From Carex sylvatica (taxonomy: Eukaryota > Streptophyta > Magnoliopsida > Poales > Cyperaceae): DNA of 58,846 bases. The stretch spans positions 1-58,846 of the forward strand of contig CAXKVR010000135.1 of assembly GCA_964058845.1 (NCBI GenBank), read 5' to 3'. The notes under the pieces were generated by a model. That model searched no databases, had not been told where the DNA came from, and saw only the letters and a list, made by a program, of their open reading frames with translations. Below, one piece after another: positions 12,490-23,642 of the stretch. A program made the position numbers and the translations under genes. Each line of letters starts with the position of its first letter. The first letter of the stretch is position 1.

Positions 12490-13027
12490 TATGGAGATGG
12501 CAGGCGAGTGGCTAGTTCTCAACTTCATCAGCCTATAAAATGCTCAGTCGGAAAGGTGTCAGCTGCAGACATCAGAAAAAACTATGAAAAATTAAGCAAT
12601 GCCAAAGGTGAGGTTCTTTATATGGGTGTTGTTGCAAAACAAACTTCTCACAAGAGCAGTCCTAGAAAGACGAGGGTGTCAAACTCCGGTGAGATGTGTT
12701 TTGTGTGGGACTGATTCGAGAGAAACGGATATACACCTTTTCTGGTTGTGCAACTTTACGGCGGGGTTTTGGCTAGCTCTAATATCTAGATTAGGGGGTC
12801 AAATACCAACATATCCGGTAAACTCGCACATTCGAACATGGAAGAACAATATGTTGATTAGAGACCAAACAGGAATTCGTATGTGGGAGAGATTGCTTGG
12901 GCGGGCAGACTTATGGTCCATTTGGAGAGAAAGGAACAATAGGATCTTCAATGAAAAAGTAAAGACGGTTCTAATGCTTACTAACGAGGTGATGATGGAT
13001 ATGCGACAGTGGATTAGGAACTGTTGA
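12490..13027 (+). pseudogene. LINE reverse-transcriptase remnant (zf-RVT domain)
   Basis: The translated segment has the C-terminal zinc-binding region of plant non-LTR retrotransposon polyproteins: a WRWQASG..FSTSSAYKML start, then VRFFIWVLLQNKLLTRAVL, RRGCQTP..CVLCGTDSRETDIHLFWLC and a W.S.WRERNNRIFN block. Reading needs at least one frameshift near 12600 and passes a stop in the first block, so it is dead. There is no upstream RT palm or endonuclease domain, which fits a 5'-truncated insertion. Its poly(A) end is unclear, as the following sequence has T runs. Confidence 0.85.
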
Positions 13028-14639
13028 GAGATAGTTATTTTTAAAGCATTAAAGAATAGAATTAATGAACGGTATAATTAGTGTAAATATTAGTTATCCA
13101 ACTATGTCCGTTGGGCACTTGTAAATAATTTTCTATCAATCAAAATGTAAGATAGTAAGTTGCCACCTTATTCTAAAAAAAACTATAATTTTTTTTTTTT
13201 TTTTTTTTTTGCAATATTGCCTTGTCGGCTAAAGTGAGAGCCACGTTAATTTGACATATTTGTTTTTTTTTATATATATATTATACCTTTTAATTTTTTT
13301 ATTAGTGTTTTTTTTCCGGATTTATATAAATTAGTACAACAAACAGCGATTTCTTTGTTAAAAAAAAAGTTATGTCATTATCCACGCTCCACGTGAAAAT
13401 TGACGTGCTCAATTAATCCACATTCCATGCACAACGGTCTTGTCAACATATAAAGATGTTTTAAAACTTAATCAAATGTTTATACTATTGTATAAGCGTT
13501 TATATTTATGACATATATTTATATATAATAATAAAAATCAATAATAACGAGCTCTTCTATTAAAAAAAAGTTAAGTTGGTGGTCATATAGTTTTAAACCA
13601 GGTGTTTATATATACTATTATTACAACATGTTGTTTCGTACTATTACAATAGATATTTATACTGCTGAAAGTGAATAATAAGAAATATTTTTGTTTAAAG
13701 TTTAGGTATATAGGAATTTATACTTTGAATAATAAGGTACTTATGTGATTACAATAATTGTTCATGATGCAATATTCACAACAAGATTTTATAGTAAAAG
13801 TGAACAATTAGGAAGTTGTTTTGTTAAACTGATGTTTATACTTTTTAACTAATTATTTATTATTAAAATATATATTTATACTAATTCATTAATATATCAC
13901 ATAAATCCATATCATAACTTAAATCTCTTACACATTACGTACTTATCTACAATAATCTCTTAAAAACTACGTACGTATAGAAATAAATTATATAACTTCA
14001 GAGATTTGGTTAAAAAGAAGAAAATGGGAAGACATAAAATTAAGAAATATGTGAATATGTGTTAAAAGAACTAATTAACTTAGTGCAATTGGTATGAGTT
14101 CTCTTCTCACTTTCAAGAAGATGCACATTCAATTTTGAAAAATAACTTCTAAAAAATACTGAAAAGTACTAGAAACCTTAAATAAAAAAAATAATGTGTT
14201 AAAACGAAAAAGGCAGAAGCTGACAAATTAATAAATGCACTCGTTAAAAGCAAAACTAGAAGCGGTTAGTAAAAAAAAAACATATACAGAATAAGAAAAA
14301 AAAAATTAGATTAAATTAGTCTTTAGTCTAGTGACAAATTTAATATTTTATGTGTATGAAATTATAGGTTCGAAATTTTAAAAAAATAATTATTTATAAA
14401 TATTAAATAATTAAGCAGCTTAACCCCTCCAACACTTAATATAAAAAAAAACACATGAGAAATGAATTTATAAAGTTCAAATAGTTGATTTAAATTGTTT
14501 AACATGATTTTCATATAAAAATATGTAAGTGTAGTCGTCAAAAGAATCGTCTGAAATCGCCTTTCTCTTTGCTGTGAAGTTGGAATGAGTTTTGAGAAGG
14601 AAGAGATAAAAATGGGATATTTATAGTGCAAAAAAAAAA
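13028..14639. other. AT-rich spacer, no gene seen
   Basis: Very AT-rich, with long T runs near 13190-13210 and repeated gtttatact motifs. Short frames are not convincing. Confidence 0.5.
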
Positions 14640-14778
14640 AAACTGACCGCCCTATGAGAGGCGGTTTCGTGCTGCGAGCTGACCGCCCCAATTTGAGGCG
14701 GTTTGAAGGCATTTAAAAAAAAAATCGAGGACATATTTTATAGTTTTATTATTATTTAAGGTATTTATAAAAAAATCG
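14640..14778. repeat. MULE-end fragment with two GC hairpins
   Basis: Two short hairpins, accgccctatgagaggcggt and accgccccaatttgaggcggt, are followed by ggtatttataaaaaaatcgg. This resembles the right end of the MULE-like element at 15617-17188 and is probably a fragment of a related copy. Confidence 0.5.
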
Positions 14779-15393
14779 GCGTAATTTGCATTTCGTTCGA
14801 TAGCGTTGCTCGAAGTTGAATATCATAAATTTTGGAAAAGAATTAGCTGACAATTGGAAGAACAAATAAATATCATGTTCTTGATCACACAGGTCTGTTC
14901 TTATTATACTTCTTCATGGACCGCTACCCTATTGGCCCACTAGACTTGAACCTTTTTTAATATAGGATAATTAATGGAGGCCTAATAAAGCTGTGATATT
15001 TATTAATATCCAATTTTTAATATAAATATTCACTTATATCTAAGTTTTTGAAAAAAAATTTAAAACTACTCAAACCACTATATAATATAGCAAATCGGAT
15101 TTTTTTTCAAAAAAAACCCGCTATTATACAGCAGATTGAGAATTATTTTTTAACTAATTAGAAGTTTTAGATATATATTATTTTATTTTATGGTTATTTT
15201 TTATTGAATGCCCTAGAAGTTTAATCGCCGATAGTCCTAAATAATTTTTTATTACAAAGAGGGTCCAATTACATATATTTTATTTTATTTTATGTTGTGG
15301 CTATTTTTTACTGAAGACCCTGGAAGTTTAATTGCTGATAGCCCTAAATTATTTTTTATTATAAAGAAGTTGAATTACATATATTTTATTTTA

Positions 15394-15616
15394 ATCGCGT
15401 AATTTAGCATAATTAGCGTAATTTAAAGTAATTAGAGTAATTTAGAGTAATTTAACATAATTAGCGTAATTAGCGTATTTTAGTGTAATTCAACATAGTT
15501 AGCGTATTTTAGCGTAATTCAACGTATTTTAGTATATTTAGCGTAATTTAGTATAATTAGCTTAATTTAGCACAGTTAAGTGTAATTAGCGTAATTTAGC
15601 GTAGTTAGCGTATTTT
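15394..15616 (+). repeat. Array of gcgtaatttagc-type short repeats (left half)
   Basis: Imperfect 10-12 bp units such as gcgtaatttagc, ataattagcg and gcgtattttag are repeated about twenty times. The same array continues, in the same orientation, at 17189-17372 after the inserted element. The orientation shows the array is one interrupted block, not a pair of inverted arms. Confidence 0.75.
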
Positions 15617-17188
15617 CCGACATTTTTAAAAATACCCAAAAAAAAAACAAATTATTAAAAATAACAGGGTTGAAGCTGGAATTTTAAAAATGCCCTAACC
15701 GCCCCATTTTTCGGCGGTCCGAGATTTTTTGATTTTTTTTTTTCGGACTGCCCAGAAATTTGGCGGTCAGAGATTTTTTTTTTTTTAATTTTTTGAAAAT
15801 TTTTTTTTTTTTGCAAATCTGGTTAACTTAGCAAAACACCTTCAAAAATCGTGAAAATTGATCGACATGCAGTCTTGACATCGTCGAAAAGAAATGTGAA
15901 GTTTCATACAAAATCTCCGAACAGGTATTGAGATATCGGCTCTCAAAAATTGCCCGAACTGCTGAATAATTCATTATGAGCCCAACTTTGCACATCTGGT
16001 TAACATAGCAAAACGCCTTCAAAAATCGTGAAAATTGACCGACATGCAGTCTTGACACCGTCAAAAATGACTGTGAAGTTTCATACAAAATCTCCAAACA
16101 GATATTGAGATATCGGCTCTCAAAAATTGCCCGAACTGCTGAATAATTCATTCTAAGCCCAACTTTGCACATCTGGTTAACATAGCAAAACACCTTCAAA
16201 AATCGTGAAAATTGATCGACATGCAGTCTTGACATCATAGAATAGGAATGTGAAGTTTCATATAAAATCTCCGAACAAGTCATGAGATATCGGCTCTCAA
16301 TAATCTCCAACTGGAATGTGAAGTTTCAGCAGTTCGGACAATTTTTTAGAGCCGATATCTCAAAGCCTGTTTCAGAGATTTTGTATGAAACTTCACATTT
16401 CTTTTCGACGATATCAAGACTGTATGTCGGTCAATTTTCATGATTTTTGAAGGTGTTTTACTATGTTAACCAGATGTGCAAAGTTGGGCTCAGAATGAAT
16501 TATTCAGCAGTTCGGGCAATTTTTGAGAGCCGATATCTCAATATCTGTTTGGAGATTTTGTATGAAACTTCACAGTCATTTTTGACGGTGTCAAGACTGC
16601 ATGTCGGTCAATTTTCACGATTTTTGAAGGTGTTTTGCTATGTTAACCAGATGTGCAAAGTTGGGCTCAGAATGAATTATTCAGCAGTTCGGACAATTTT
16701 TGAGAGCCGATATCTCAATATCTGTTTGGAGATTTTGTATGAAACTTCACAGTCATTTTTGACGGTGTCAAGACTGCATGTCGGTCAATTTTCACAATTT
16801 TTGAAGGTGTTTTGCTATGTTAATCAGATGTGCAAAGTTGGGCTCAGAATGAATTATTCAGCAGTTCGGGCAATTTTTGAGAGCCGATATCTCAATACCT
16901 GTTCGGAGATTTTGTATGAAACTTCACATTTCTTTTCGACGATATCAAGACTGCATGTCGATCAATTTTCACGATTTTTGAAGGTGTTTTGCTAAGTTAA
17001 CCAGATTTGCAAAAAAAAAAAAAAAAAAAAATCTCTGACCGCCAAATTTCTGGGCGGTCCGGAAAAAAAAAAAAAAAAAATCTCGGACCACCGAAAAATG
17101 GGGCGGTTAGGGTATTTTTAAAATTCCAGCTCCAACCCTATTATTTTTAATAATTTGTTTTTTTTTTGGGTATTTTTAAAAATGTCGG
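15617..17188. mobile_element. MULE-like foldback element inserted in the array
   Basis: The ends are ccgacatttttaaaaatacc and its inverse ending ggtatttttaaaaatgtcgg. It is flanked by gcgtatttt (15608-15616) and gtgtatttt (17189-17197), a 9-bp target duplication with one mismatch, as expected for Mutator-like elements. Just inside each end are short hairpins such as accgccccatttttcggcggt. The arms carry 177-bp tandem repeats in inverted orientation, meeting near 16320. The frames of 160 and 182 codons in the arms are consequences of a repeat unit divisible by three. Confidence 0.8.
15830..16995. repeat. 177-bp tandem repeats in both palindrome arms
   Basis: Corresponding points (ttgcccgaactgctgaa or its complement) recur at 15951 and 16128 in the left arm and at 16511, 16688 and 16865 in the right arm, each step exactly 177 bp. 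Outer copies share ttcttttcgacgat variants and inner copies share catttttgacggtgt variants, in mirror order, so the arms were copied as a whole. The open frame is 59 codons per unit. Confidence 0.85.
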
Positions 17189-17372
17189 GTGTATTTTAGT
17201 GTAATTTCATAGTTAGCGTATTTTAGCCTAATTCAACGTATTTTAGTATATTTAGCGTAATTTAATATAATTAGCATAATTTAGTATAATTAGCGTAATT
17301 TAGTACAATTAGCGTAATTTAGCTCAGTAAAGCATAATTTAGCGTAATTTAGCATAATTAGAGTAATTATGC
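17189..17372 (+). repeat. Array of gcgtaatttagc-type short repeats (right half)
   Basis: Continuation of the short-repeat array, starting with the 9-bp target duplication. The orientation is the same as in the left half. Confidence 0.7.
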
Positions 17373-17800
17373 TAATGAAGCGATTAAAATAAAATATATG
17401 TAATTGGACTTCTTTGTAATAAAAAATAATTTAGTGCTATCAGCGATTAAACTTTCAGGGTCTTCAGTGAAAAATAATAACAAAATAGTATAAAATATAT
17501 GTAACTGGACTTCTTTGTAATAAAAATTAATTTAGGGCTATCGGCGATTAAACTTTCAGAGTCTTCGGTGAAAAATAAACATAAAATAAAATAATATATA
17601 TCTAAAACTTCTAATGGATTAAAAAAAAAATATACCAATCCGCTGTATAATATAGCGGATCGAAATTTTAAATATTTCGATCTGCTGTATTATATAGCTG
17701 TTTGGGTAGTTTAAAAAAAATCCAAAAAACTGGGATACAAGTGGATATTTATATTAAAAAATTAGATATTAATAAAAATCACGGCTAATAGAGACATATA

Positions 17801-18461
17801 TGTATGATAATGGCCTTATACATCTACTCTAATTTAACATTCTTACAAAATAGTTCTCTGATGGCTGATGCTGTGACGCAGCAAACGTAACCAATTCTTA
17901 CTGGTGAAATTTCTTCAATTCACACTTGAATATGATGCTAACTAGTGAATTCTACATAAATACAAACCTTGTGCATAGCTTTCTTTGTATGAACGCGCGA
18001 GTACACTAAACGTACGGACAAAAGCTAGGTTAATTTGAGATTGTAAATTTGTCATCGTTTGAAAAGAATAGTCTTACTTGTGACTTGAACAAGTCCAACA
18101 TGCATGACCAGCCAAATGGAATCTGTATCCTAAACAATATATATCTGAAATTTTGGAATAAATGTTCTGATCGTCTGATCAGAATCAAGATAAATATATC
18201 ACGCACAGCTTATAATTAATGAGAACCAGTCTTTGATTTAGGAGTAAAGACAATGTCCTCCATATAAAAGGTTTCACGTTCAAAATTCGAATGGTAGAAT
18301 TCCTTGTAGATATTAAATATATATATAGTTGGATGGGTTAACCTCCCACCTTTACTTAAACAAAAAAAAAAAAACTTGAAATTCATGAAGCCCCTTTAAT
18401 CATTTCTTTAAAATTTGAGTTACTGCACACAATACAAATTAAAAAAAAAATTGACTGAATG
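17801..18461. other. Spacer with remnant promoter of the precursor pseudogene
   Basis: About 18040-18110 (aaatttgtcat, then gacttgaacaagtc and catgcatg) matches the upstream region of the intact precursor gene near 20690-20760. The TATA-bearing part (gcacctatataagagcagg) has no counterpart here. The rest is AT-rich. Confidence 0.5.
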
Positions 18462-19032
18462 ATGGTAGCAGTTAACTTAAATACCCTTATTTATTGCTGT
18501 TCTGGTTTCCTTCACCTTCAGTTCCAGTGCTCAGAATGCAATCTCAAGTGAAGAAAATGCTTCAGGAGATATTACTCAAAGCTTAGGGGTATGCATTCCT
18601 GGCACAAAGCGATGCAACAGCCGTCATCCTAATACAGGTATTCACTTCCTGACTGAAGAAGCTGGTACAGAAGAAGATACCTCCAAATTCGAACCCTCGA
18701 CCTTATGTGATCCCAATACAAAGCTGTGTAAGGGCTCATATACTGGTAAATCTGATATTGCCAACTCTCTGGTAGAAGCATCTGGAGAACAAGATGCGTC
18801 CAAATCAGAACCATTGATAATATGTGATCCTGCTACGGAACTATGTGAAGGCCCAAGTACCAGGAGAGTGTGTAATCCCATTACTCACAGATGCACAGAC
18901 CAGAAACCCGATCCCATTATTCATGGAGAAGAAGAGATAATTAGTCCATTAGTGTGTGATCCTCGCAAAGGGACATGCCAGGACCCACACTATGGTTTCA
19001 ACATTTCTCAACCAAGACACGAAGCTGCTTAG
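18462..19032 (+). pseudogene. Multi-loop cysteine precursor, decayed copy
   Basis: From about 18500 the frame runs open to the TAG at 19030 and encodes five C-x6-C loops (CIPGTKRC, CDPNTKLC, CDPATELC, CNPITHRC, CDPRKGTC) in the order seen in the intact gene at 20989. The expected ATG (18462) is out of frame with the loops: the segment after it differs in length from the intact genes, and the loop frame meets TAA upstream. The TATA region is also missing. One C..P follow-up motif is degraded (CNSR). I read it as a pseudogene, although the long open frame shows that decay is recent or that another start is used. It is the only copy without an adjacent four-cysteine peptide gene. Confidence 0.75.
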
Positions 19033-20552
19033 TTAAACTTTATTATTTCCAGTTGGCTTTATTTCTATTTCAAGTTAAACTTGGCTCTCTTAGAATTATT
19101 GTATGTCTTATTCTTCTGAGAAAGTCTTAGAAAATTAATGTATGTGAAAACTCTAACAGAGCCAATTAAATTGAAAGACCGAGTAGGTTTAAGCATCATA
19201 TACATCTATAAAGTTATTTAATTTAGTCCAAGTATTGAAGAAATAATTTCATTTGTTTAACATATATTATTGTATGCAGAATAGATATAGCTCTCGAGCA
19301 TATACAATACCCAACTTCGTTAGCATTTAAATAAATAGACATTTTTTTTAAGAGTGAGATGATGAGGATTAAAGCACTCGCTAAATCTCTTCAATTGTTT
19401 GAACCTTTAAGTACTTAGAATTATCCCTCATTATTGGAGAATCCACATTCTATATATATGAGTTTTACATTTTAATGTATAATTATCAAAACAACTTGAA
19501 AATTTTCCCAAAAGATTTCCAGTCAGATTTAAATTTCGAATCTACTTAATAAATATCAGTTTGAAAAAAAGCTAACATATTGATTTCCTCTCCTCTGGTC
19601 TCCCACTTGACCTAACTGGGCCGTAAGACAACATAGAGCCCATACTTACCACCCAGCTTAGCATTGTGCGAAGTTCAAAGGTGTTTTAATTTGATCCAAA
19701 CCAAAATGTCCTCGTTTGGAGGCCCAAATTTTGAAGGCCTGCGGTAACTTCTTTTAAACATTAAAGATCCGTACATAATTTGATTACCAGAAAGATGATT
19801 ACAAAACATATAAATAATAACTCCTCAACCAGATCAAAATGCATATAACTGTTATTTGTGTACCTGTTATTAAAATAACAGGTTTACAAATATTTAATAG
19901 GTACAACTTCTGTAAAATAATTTTTGTGTTTAACAAAGTTTGGGGACAAACAAAAAGTTAAAAGCGTGTTTAATGGTAAACAATACTATTAGTTGAGTAA
20001 TGATTTATGCCAACATAAAAAGTTGAATATTTATATAAGAGTTATATTGTACCTTGGGTATAGTAAACACATATATTTCTAAAATAAGGAAAAAAAATCA
20101 TAACACATGAACAATATGATAAAGATAAATAAGGAAATATAGACAAAATCATAACATGCGTAGAAAAATTGGAGACTTGATTTCCTTTTTATGTACTAGG
20201 ACTATTTTCGGTATTTGTCATGAAAATAAACTTTTGTATAGAATATTGAATTTAATTTTTAAATTAACCACAATAAAATCAGAAAAATTACAATATCAAA
20301 GAATATATAAAAATTTCAATAGATAATCATGTAATAAAAAATGTTAATCTCATACACTTAGATTTACGTACCACACACATTGATAAATATTTATTACAAA
20401 AAAAAAATTAATGTGTATAATAATAATAATAATGATTAATTCCATGATAATTTTTTTTAATAACTTAACATGCATGCTTTAAAGGTAAGGTCAAGGTCAT
20501 GATAATTGTAAAAAGGGTTCGAGAACATGTAAAAACTCGAATCATAATTATT
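19033..20552. other. Spacer, no gene seen
   Basis: The first about 110 bp matches the 3' flank of the intact precursor gene. The rest is AT-rich with no recognisable gene or element. Confidence 0.5.
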
Positions 20553-20841
20553 AAAGAGGTCAATACGGATTTGATGGGTTCAATCCATTCAGATCAGATG
20601 TGAAATTGACCTACCTACCTATATATACCTGTTAATACTTGTTGAAAAAGTTGGTTAACCTCAGACGATCGATTATCTTTTGAGAAATTTGTCATGGTGT
20701 GAACAGATCAATAATATTCTAACACATGCATTGAATTGAACAAGTCTACTATGCATGCCAAAACAAATGTAGGTACCATCAGATGTACCCGGATTTCCAA
20801 TATGTTATTTTCAATCTCCACAAGTGGATTAGACTCGCACC

Positions 20842-20848
20842 TATATAA
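20842..20848 (+). promoter_or_regulatory. TATA box of multi-loop precursor gene
   Basis: TATATAA in the context gcacctatataagagcaggc, 147 bp before the ATG. The same context occurs at 32663 before the truncated paralogue, and upstream homology extends back to about 20553. Confidence 0.8.
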
Positions 20849-20988
20849 GAGCAGGCATAATAACTGGACAGAGCACAGAAAAGAAGAATTACCTTCTGAT
20901 TTAACTACTTGCGCCAGCCCTCCAACCAAATCCATTTCTCATTTACCCAAAAAAAAAAAGTAGAAAAGAAATTTTTTGAAAATTTCAG

Positions 20989-21843
20989 ATGGATCATCCT
21001 TTAAGAAGATTAATAGTTATTGCTTTTCTGGTCTCAATAACCTTTAGTTCTTGTGCTCAGAATGAAACTGTAAGTGAAGATGATGCTGAAAGAATAATAT
21101 GCCTTCCTGGAACCACACAGTGCAACAACCCACATCCAGGTAATAACCCCAAGCTGAATGAAGAAACTATTGCCGACTCTCCGGTGCAAGCATCTGCCGA
21201 AGATGATGATCACGAAAATGCATGCATTCCTGGCACAACACAGTGCAACAATCCACATCCAGGTGATAACCCCAAGTTGAATGAAGAAGCTACTACCGAC
21301 TCTCTGGGGCAAGCATCTGGAGAAGAAGATGATCACACAAAAATATGCATTCCTGGCACAACACACTGCGAGAATCCACAACCAGGTAACCCCAAGCTGA
21401 ATGAAGAAACTGTTGCCGACTCTCCGGTGGAAGACGCTTATCCCGAAAATGATTGCATTCCTGGCACAACACACTGCAACAACCCACATCCAGGTGATAA
21501 CCCCAAGCTGAATGAAGAAGCTACTGCCGACTCTCCGGGGCAAGCATCTGGAGAAGAAGATGCATCTAAATCTGAGCCCTCGATCATATGTGATCCCATC
21601 ACGAAACTATGCGAAGGCCCAAGTACCAGGATTGTGTGTAATCCCATTACTCACATATGTACGCAACCGAAACCCAATTCCTTCGTTTCGGAATCTGATA
21701 TAGAAGAGCAAACAAAAGATGATTCAGTTATTCATGAAGAAAAAGAGAAAATTAGTCCGTTGGTATGTGATCCCCATACTGGGAATTGCCAGGACCCACA
21801 CCATTCTTTCGGCGTTGCTCAACCAAGGGACGAAGTTGCTTAA
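20989..21843 (+). CDS. Secreted acidic precursor with seven C-x6-C loops
   Basis: A single exon of 284 aa. Residues 1-24 form a signal peptide (LIVIAFLVSITFSSCAQ), so the protein enters the secretory pathway. The rest is hydrophilic and acidic, with no transmembrane segment. Seven short loops follow the pattern C-x-P-x-T-x-x-C-x-x-P with small changes: CLPGTTQC, CIPGTTQC, CIPGTTHC, CIPGTTHC, CDPITKLC, CNPITHIC and CDPHTGNC. The first four are embedded in about 36-44 aa tandem units containing NPKLNEE and acidic linkers; the last three are more divergent. Each loop has exactly two cysteines, so each could close its own disulfide. The layout suggests a precursor cut into several loop peptides, or a beads-on-a-string protein. 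I do not recognise a named family. It is convergent with the small peptide gene at 31380, with a CACTA transposon between them. The start is supported by conservation with the 32806 gene. Confidence 0.85.
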   Translation: MDHPLRRLIVIAFLVSITFSSCAQNETVSEDDAERIICLPGTTQCNNPHPGNNPKLNEETIADSPVQASAEDDDHENACIPGTTQCNNPHPGDNPKLNEEATTDSLGQASGEEDDHTKICIPGTTHCENPQPGNPKLNEETVADSPVEDAYPENDCIPGTTHCNNPHPGDNPKLNEEATADSPGQASGEEDASKSEPSIICDPITKLCEGPSTRIVCNPITHICTQPKPNSFVSESDIEEQTKDDSVIHEEKEKISPLVCDPHTGNCQDPHHSFGVAQPRDEVA

Positions 21844-22231
21844 TTGGACTTTATTATTTCAAGTTGACTTTAACTACTTCAATTCAAAGTTCACTTTGTA
21901 CTCTTAGAATGTATGCTCTAATTAGTATTAGCGTACCTACATTCCTTTTCTAGAATTTACTTTATTCTTCTTCAAGTTATGTGGAATACTTCAAGTTATG
22001 TGGAATAAAAGGTGGTATATCAGCCCTCAACTTTTATATTACTCTCTGTGTGCCAAATTGCAAACTTCTTATCTCCATTGTTCCTTACTTAATGAGATTT
22101 CCAAATTGAAGTTAATTAAAAATAAAACGTAAAAGTAGTATTTATAGTCTTGAAAATTTATTTCTAACTTGCGTGCCTAAAGCGTTGTGCAGTTCATATA
22201 CTGACCAAAATATGGCTTTTTCCACCTCGGT
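21844..22231. other. 3' flank of precursor gene up to CACTA insertion
   Basis: Alignable with 33374-33828 downstream of the truncated paralogue. It ends with the ggt target duplication at 22229-22231. Confidence 0.7.
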
Positions 22232-22244
22232 CACTACTAGAATC

Positions 22245-22740
22245 TGGATTTTTTGCATGGATAAAAACATTTGTTGCATGAATAAGTAGTGTCGTTGCAA
22301 CAAATATTGACATTTCTGACACAGTTAAACTACCCATGCGACAAGTTTGATGATTATCCATACAACTGCCTCTTATTTATCCATGCAATAAATATTTGAT
22401 GACCCGTGATCCGCCAGCAAGGGCAGAAAGTATATTCTAATGAATGTCCATGCAACAACTCATCTCATATCCATGCAACAAGTCTTCCAAATTTAGACTA
22501 AACAATTGCATGGGTAACCCTTGCAACAAATATTTGAGAACTATTTGTTGCATGGGCTTATCGTTACAACAAGTCTCCAGAATCTAGATAATATTTGTTG
22601 CATGGGTAACCCATGCAACAAATTTTGACAATTTTTTAGAACTATTTGTTGCATGGGTTATCCATACAACAAGTATTGACAATGTTTTAGAACTATTTGT
22701 TGTATGAGACTACCCATGCAACAAGTATTGAATTTCTGGA
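22245..22740. repeat. CACTA subterminal repeats, left
   Basis: At least a dozen copies of tt(g)ttgcatggg or its complement cccatgcaacaa, often as facing pairs such as gttgcatgggtaacccatgc. Such arrays bind transposase accessory protein in characterised CACTA elements; here that role is inferred. Confidence 0.8.
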
Positions 22741-23642
22741 CAGCGTCTTTTTCAGTATATATTTGATATTTTCCTTCAACTTGAATAAATTCTTATAAAT
22801 CATAGCAATAAATATTACAGCAGTATATTAATTTTTTCACATCCTACTTAAAAAATAAATAAGATACATAAATAATTCAAAAACTTAAATTGTAGAATCT
22901 TAAAATTTTAGTCTTAAAAATAAACCTTACAAAGTAATAATAAAGATACAAAAACCTTCACCAAATTTCCATGCAACACACTACACAAAATATTACCAAT
23001 TAAAAACCATCCTATCTTATGCAACTGCTATAAGCTTTGACCTAGGAATTGAGTGTTGGCTAAATAACACAATAATAATATCATATTATCCAAGTATCAT
23101 ATTTACAAAATCAAAATATCTCATTATTCAACGTACAATTTCATATATCTATGATCAGAAAAAATTCACCTACAATTTTTCTCAAAACAAGAAAAGTGTC
23201 AAAGCCATTAAAAAAAACTCAACCCAAACTAATATATCCCCACTGGTTCTAACTAATATAGTGAATAGGGGGGATTTCATTGTGAATATGTCTAATAATC
23301 ATGAATACCAATTACATTTTCTTTTGCTATATTAAAATTTTTCAAGATGGGATTTCATTGTAGGAGTAAGGCTAGTGATTGGTACTAAGCCGGTACCAGC
23401 ACATCAGTTTTACAACTGACCATATGTCAGCATTACACAACATATATACCAGTAGCATTCTTTTACTAATATAAACTCTTTCTAATAGCTAACCATGCAA
23501 AATAAAACCTGAGTTACAACCCAACAAAACAAGTCTGACAACAACTATTACACTTTTGCAAATAAGTCCACATAACTAAGAAAATATCAAAAACTTGAAA
23601 TCAACAGCTAACAAATAAGCAACCTGCCAATTTCCAAATGGT

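Larger units (their letters stand above)
14970..17800. mobile_element. Outer foldback element (inverted arms about 0.4 kb)
   Basis: The left arm (about 14970-15393) and right arm (about 17373-17800) are inverted copies: ctgtgatatttattaatatcc pairs with the segment near 17760, and gaagaccctggaagtttaattg pairs with the segment near 17450. The loop is an array of gcgtaattta-type repeats into which another element (15617-17188) has inserted. No protein is encoded. Outer boundaries are approximate. Confidence 0.7.

Noticed and set aside
15828..16995. Two long open frames (160 and 182 codons) reading repeated VNQMCKVGL units
   Set aside because: They are mirror images created by 177-bp repeats in inverted arms of a foldback element. 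A unit length divisible by three keeps the frame open without selection.
21034..21543. 169-codon - strand frame opposite the precursor gene
   Set aside because: A shadow of the repetitive coding sequence on the other strand; it has no leader, and its cysteine repeats are the complement of the NPHPG units.
20989..21843. Bowman-Birk or knottin-type inhibitor
   Set aside because: Those families need interlocked disulfides with closely spaced cysteines; here each loop has only two cysteines, separated by long acidic linkers.
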